Shown here: in pieces, positions 7,175 to 8,959 of the stretch | Layout of the letters: the number at the start of each line of letters is the position of its first letter | Numbering within the stretch: the stretch's first letter is position 1 | NCBI GenBank assembly: GCA_002310155.1 | Contig: DBYF01000099.1 | Span: 6,483 to 15,441, forward strand | Direction: 5' to 3' | Length of the DNA: 8,959 nt | Source of the DNA: Mageeibacillus sp. UBA1193 | GTDB lineage: Bacteria; Bacillota; Clostridia; Saccharofermentanales; Saccharofermentanaceae | Program-made: the position numbers and the translations under genes | The notes under the pieces: model-generated | What the model was told of the DNA's origin: nothing | Database searches by the model: none | What the model saw: the letters and a program-made list of their open reading frames with translations, nothing else

Positions 7175-7990
7175 ATGAAAAAAAGAAAGATTATTGCAGT
7201 TATGGCCACATTGCTCTCTGTAGCAGTTATCGCTACAGCTTGCAAATCTACCACTGAAGAGACAAAGAAGAAGAGCAAGAAGGCTAAGGACGACGAAGAC
7301 ATCGAAGACGTTATCGATGATGACGATGACGACGACGATGATGAAGAAACAAAAAAGACTAAGAAGGCAAAGAAAACAACTACTACTGAAGAAGAAACAA
7401 CAACTACTGAAGAGCCCACTACAACTACAACTGAAGAACCTACAACAACGACTACTGAGGAGCCGACAACAACTACTACAGCTGAGTCCACTGAGGCAAC
7501 CACTGTAGATCTCGGCGATAGGACACAGTACACCGAGGGTATCTACAGCTACACATTCACCAATGAGTGGCAGGCATTGGCTAAGGGCGGTTATCAGTAC
7601 TTCTTCAAGGATCAGTCCCAGGCTACATCGAACTTCATGATGATCTATTCCCAGAAGATGATGAGCGGCAGCCAGCTTCAGGCTTATGGCTATGAGAAGG
7701 CTCTGAATGAATACAATCAGGGTATCGCATCCGGCTTCGGTGCAGACGCTCAGATCGTTTCCTGCGATATGCATGTCGATGGAGACAAGGACATTTACGA
7801 GGATATCGTTGTTACAGGTACTTACAACAATGACAAGGTCGAGCTCCCGATCCGTGTTATCTTCGATAAGGAATCCGGCGACGCTTTCGTATTCTGCATG
7901 TACATGAAAGCAAATCTCTCCGATGCTGAAAAGTCCGAAATCATGGCTATTTACAATGACTGCATCGCGAGTATCACAAGAATCGGATAA
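7175..7990 (+). CDS. surface lipoprotein sharing the kinase's extracellular domain
   Basis: 271 residues. The N-terminus is a lipoprotein signal peptide: basic MKKRK, a hydrophobic stretch, then ATAC with Cys23 as the likely lipidated residue (the -3 position is Ala rather than the commoner Leu). The mature protein starts with a low-complexity stalk: Lys-rich block, acidic block with nine consecutive Asp (48-56), another Lys block, then Thr-rich TTTTTEEP repeats to about residue 105. Residues 117-271 are one copy of the domain found twice at the C-terminus of the upstream kinase, closest to its last copy. AAAGGA lies about nine bases before the ATG. The frame is open back to an ATG at 7046, but that start would lie upstream of the promoter and bury the signal peptide. 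No terminator is seen after the gene and the MoxR gene begins 55 bases on, so co-transcription with it is likely. I do not recognise a named family. Lipoprotein anchoring outside the membrane is well supported; function is unknown. Confidence 0.9.
   Translation: MKKRKIIAVMATLLSVAVIATACKSTTEETKKKSKKAKDDEDIEDVIDDDDDDDDDEETKKTKKAKKTTTTEEETTTTEEPTTTTTEEPTTTTTEEPTTTTTAESTEATTVDLGDRTQYTEGIYSYTFTNEWQALAKGGYQYFFKDQSQATSNFMMIYSQKMMSGSQLQAYGYEKALNEYNQGIASGFGADAQIVSCDMHVDGDKDIYEDIVVTGTYNNDKVELPIRVIFDKESGDAFVFCMYMKANLSDAEKSEIMAIYNDCIASITRIG
7397..7489 (+). repeat. Thr/Glu/Pro stalk repeats in the lipoprotein
   Basis: In-frame units of the form TTTT(T)EEP at residues 75-81, 82-89 and 90-97 are followed by a degenerate TTTTTAES at 98-105. 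The full units are 24 bases, encoded by varied ACA/ACT/ACG codons, so the repetition is kept at protein level more than at DNA level. Such Thr-rich stretches in Gram-positive surface proteins act as extended, often wall-spanning linkers. Confidence 0.8.
7523..7987 (+). repeat. extracellular domain copy C (lipoprotein residues 117-271)
   Basis: This is the third copy of the domain and has exactly the same length, 155 residues, as copy B in the kinase. Strongest conservation is in GGYQYFF, DQSQATSNFMMIYSQ, YGYE, LNE, NQGI and the end CIASI. It differs from copy B mainly in the middle (about domain positions 85-105). Confidence 0.9.
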
Positions 7991-8045
7991 TTAAATGAAA
8001 TAAACTAGCAATCACCCGATGGTCATTCCGGGAGAAAGTGAATCT

Positions 8046-8959
8046 ATGCGCGAGAAAACATCACAGATCCTGGATGAAGTTAAAAAGGTAATTTGCGGCA
8101 AAGATGAGGTCGTCCGGCTGGTACTGCAAAGCGTACTGGCCGGCGGCCATGTTCTTATGGAGGATGTTCCGGGCGTCGGAAAAACGACGATGGCGGTAGC
8201 CTTTGCCAAGACGATGGGCATGGACTACGGACGTGTGCAGTTCACCCCGGATGTACTTCCTTCAGATATTACAGGTTTCTCGCTTCTTGATCAGGAGACG
8301 CACACGATGAAGTATCAGAAGGGTGCGGTCTTCCACAATCTGTTTCTGGCAGACGAACTTAACCGTGCTTCCTCGAGAACGCAGTCTGCGCTCCTCGAAG
8401 CCATGGAAGAAGGACAGGTCACGGTAGATGATGAGACATATCCTCTTCCGAAGCCTTTCGTCGTTATCGCTACACAGAATCCGTCCGGAGCTTCCGGTAC
8501 ATCGCTGCTTCCGGATTCACAGATGGACCGTTTCGCGATCCGTGTCTCGATGGGATACCCGTCCCAGGACAGTGAGATCGAGATGCTGACGAACCGTCAG
8601 AACGGTGCCAATCCTATCTCCGAGATCTCACCCGTATGCACGATCGATGACATCCTCGCGATGCAGGATGAGACTTCCAAGATGTACGTCAAATACAGAG
8701 TGCTGAAGTATATCGTCGCTCTGATGGACCGAACAAGAAATCACAAGATGCTTGCCCGTGGCGGCAGCCCGCGTGCGACGCTGGCCCTGACCGCTATGGC
8801 AAAAGCACACGCATATATGACGGATCGTGATTACGTGATCCCGGATGATGTCCAGGCGGTGTTCCCTGCAGTAATGAGCCACCGTTTTATCCTGACACCG
8901 GAAGCGGAATTCAAAGAGATCCGTGCCGACGAAATCGCAAGAGAAATCATTAAGACGAC
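8046..8959 (+). CDS. MoxR-family AAA+ ATPase, 3' end missing
   Basis: 304 complete codons are visible, open to the right edge. The MoxR signature is clear: VICGKDEVV, LAGGHVLMEDVPGVGKTT (Walker A, G43-K46-T47), RVQFTPDVLPSDITG, Walker B LFLADE at 99-104, ELNRAS, sensor 1 VIATQNP around N145, and the C-terminal lid GGSPRATLAL. The family is about 310-330 residues long, so only a short piece is missing. MoxR ATPases act as chaperones for assembly or maturation of partner complexes, often with DUF58 and von Willebrand A proteins encoded next to them; any such genes lie outside this window. GGGAG lies about 11 bases before the ATG used; an in-frame ATG at 8019 would add nine residues but has no ribosome binding site. 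It is probably co-transcribed with the lipoprotein. Confidence 0.95.
   Translation, partial: MREKTSQILDEVKKVICGKDEVVRLVLQSVLAGGHVLMEDVPGVGKTTMAVAFAKTMGMDYGRVQFTPDVLPSDITGFSLLDQETHTMKYQKGAVFHNLFLADELNRASSRTQSALLEAMEEGQVTVDDETYPLPKPFVVIATQNPSGASGTSLLPDSQMDRFAIRVSMGYPSQDSEIEMLTNRQNGANPISEISPVCTIDDILAMQDETSKMYVKYRVLKYIVALMDRTRNHKMLARGGSPRATLALTAMAKAHAYMTDRDYVIPDDVQAVFPAVMSHRFILTPEAEFKEIRADEIAREIIKT

Noticed and set aside
7117..7774. Minus-strand Ser/Val/Cys-rich open frames opposite the lipoprotein
   Set aside because: Their composition simply mirrors the Asp and Thr codon runs of the lipoprotein; no ribosome binding site or domain.
8015..8032. Possible CCCG/CGGG hairpin before the MoxR gene, touching its ribosome binding site
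   Set aside because: Only four base pairs with a ten-base loop, and no T-run; too weak to call a terminator or a translational switch.
1..8959. CRISPR array, insertion sequence, tRNA or rRNA genes
   Set aside because: No regularly spaced direct repeats, transposase frame, terminal inverted repeats or tRNA-like cloverleaf noticed on reading either strand; the only sizeable repeats are the protein-domain copies described above.

Overview
This window looks like chromosomal DNA from a Gram-positive, Clostridia-type bacterium, perhaps Oscillospiraceae or Lachnospiraceae. Base composition is a little over half G+C by eye. The evidence is strong purine-rich ribosome binding sites, a Bacteria-type aspartyl-tRNA synthetase, a lipoprotein with Thr/Glu-rich linkers, and a zinc-ribbon Ser/Thr kinase of a kind I associate with gut Firmicutes. 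The taxon is an inference; no rRNA or tRNA gene is present to anchor it.

Left part, minus strand (about 1-2600): a TetR-type repressor gene is followed six bases later by a PEP/pyruvate-binding-domain phosphotransferase of the PEP synthase / rifampin phosphotransferase superfamily, cut off at the left edge. They look like a two-gene autoregulated operon. A well-formed promoter lies upstream, and a perfect 20-bp palindrome sits just downstream of its -10 box, where a TetR dimer would block initiation.

Middle, minus strand (about 2540-4460): aspS, a complete aspartyl-tRNA synthetase with its own promoter and a textbook intrinsic terminator whose U-tract abuts the tetR promoter.

Right part, plus strand (about 4460-8959): a divergently transcribed group. 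First is a membrane Ser/Thr kinase with an N-terminal zinc ribbon, a cytoplasmic kinase domain, a Pro/Ala-rich linker, one membrane span, a Thr/Glu-rich stalk and two extracellular copies of a ~155-residue domain. Next, with its own extended -10 promoter, is a lipoprotein with a highly charged, Thr-rich stalk and a third copy of that domain. This copy matches the kinase's last domain at about 60% of positions without gaps, including a 41-bp stretch of identical DNA. A MoxR-type AAA+ ATPase follows and runs off the right edge.

The most interesting element is the kinase/lipoprotein pair. A receptor kinase and an adjacent surface lipoprotein carry the same extracellular domain, with a MoxR chaperone immediately downstream. 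This suggests an envelope-sensing or envelope-assembly module in which the lipoprotein could share, compete for or present the ligand of the kinase. That functional reading is inference; the domain sharing is directly visible.
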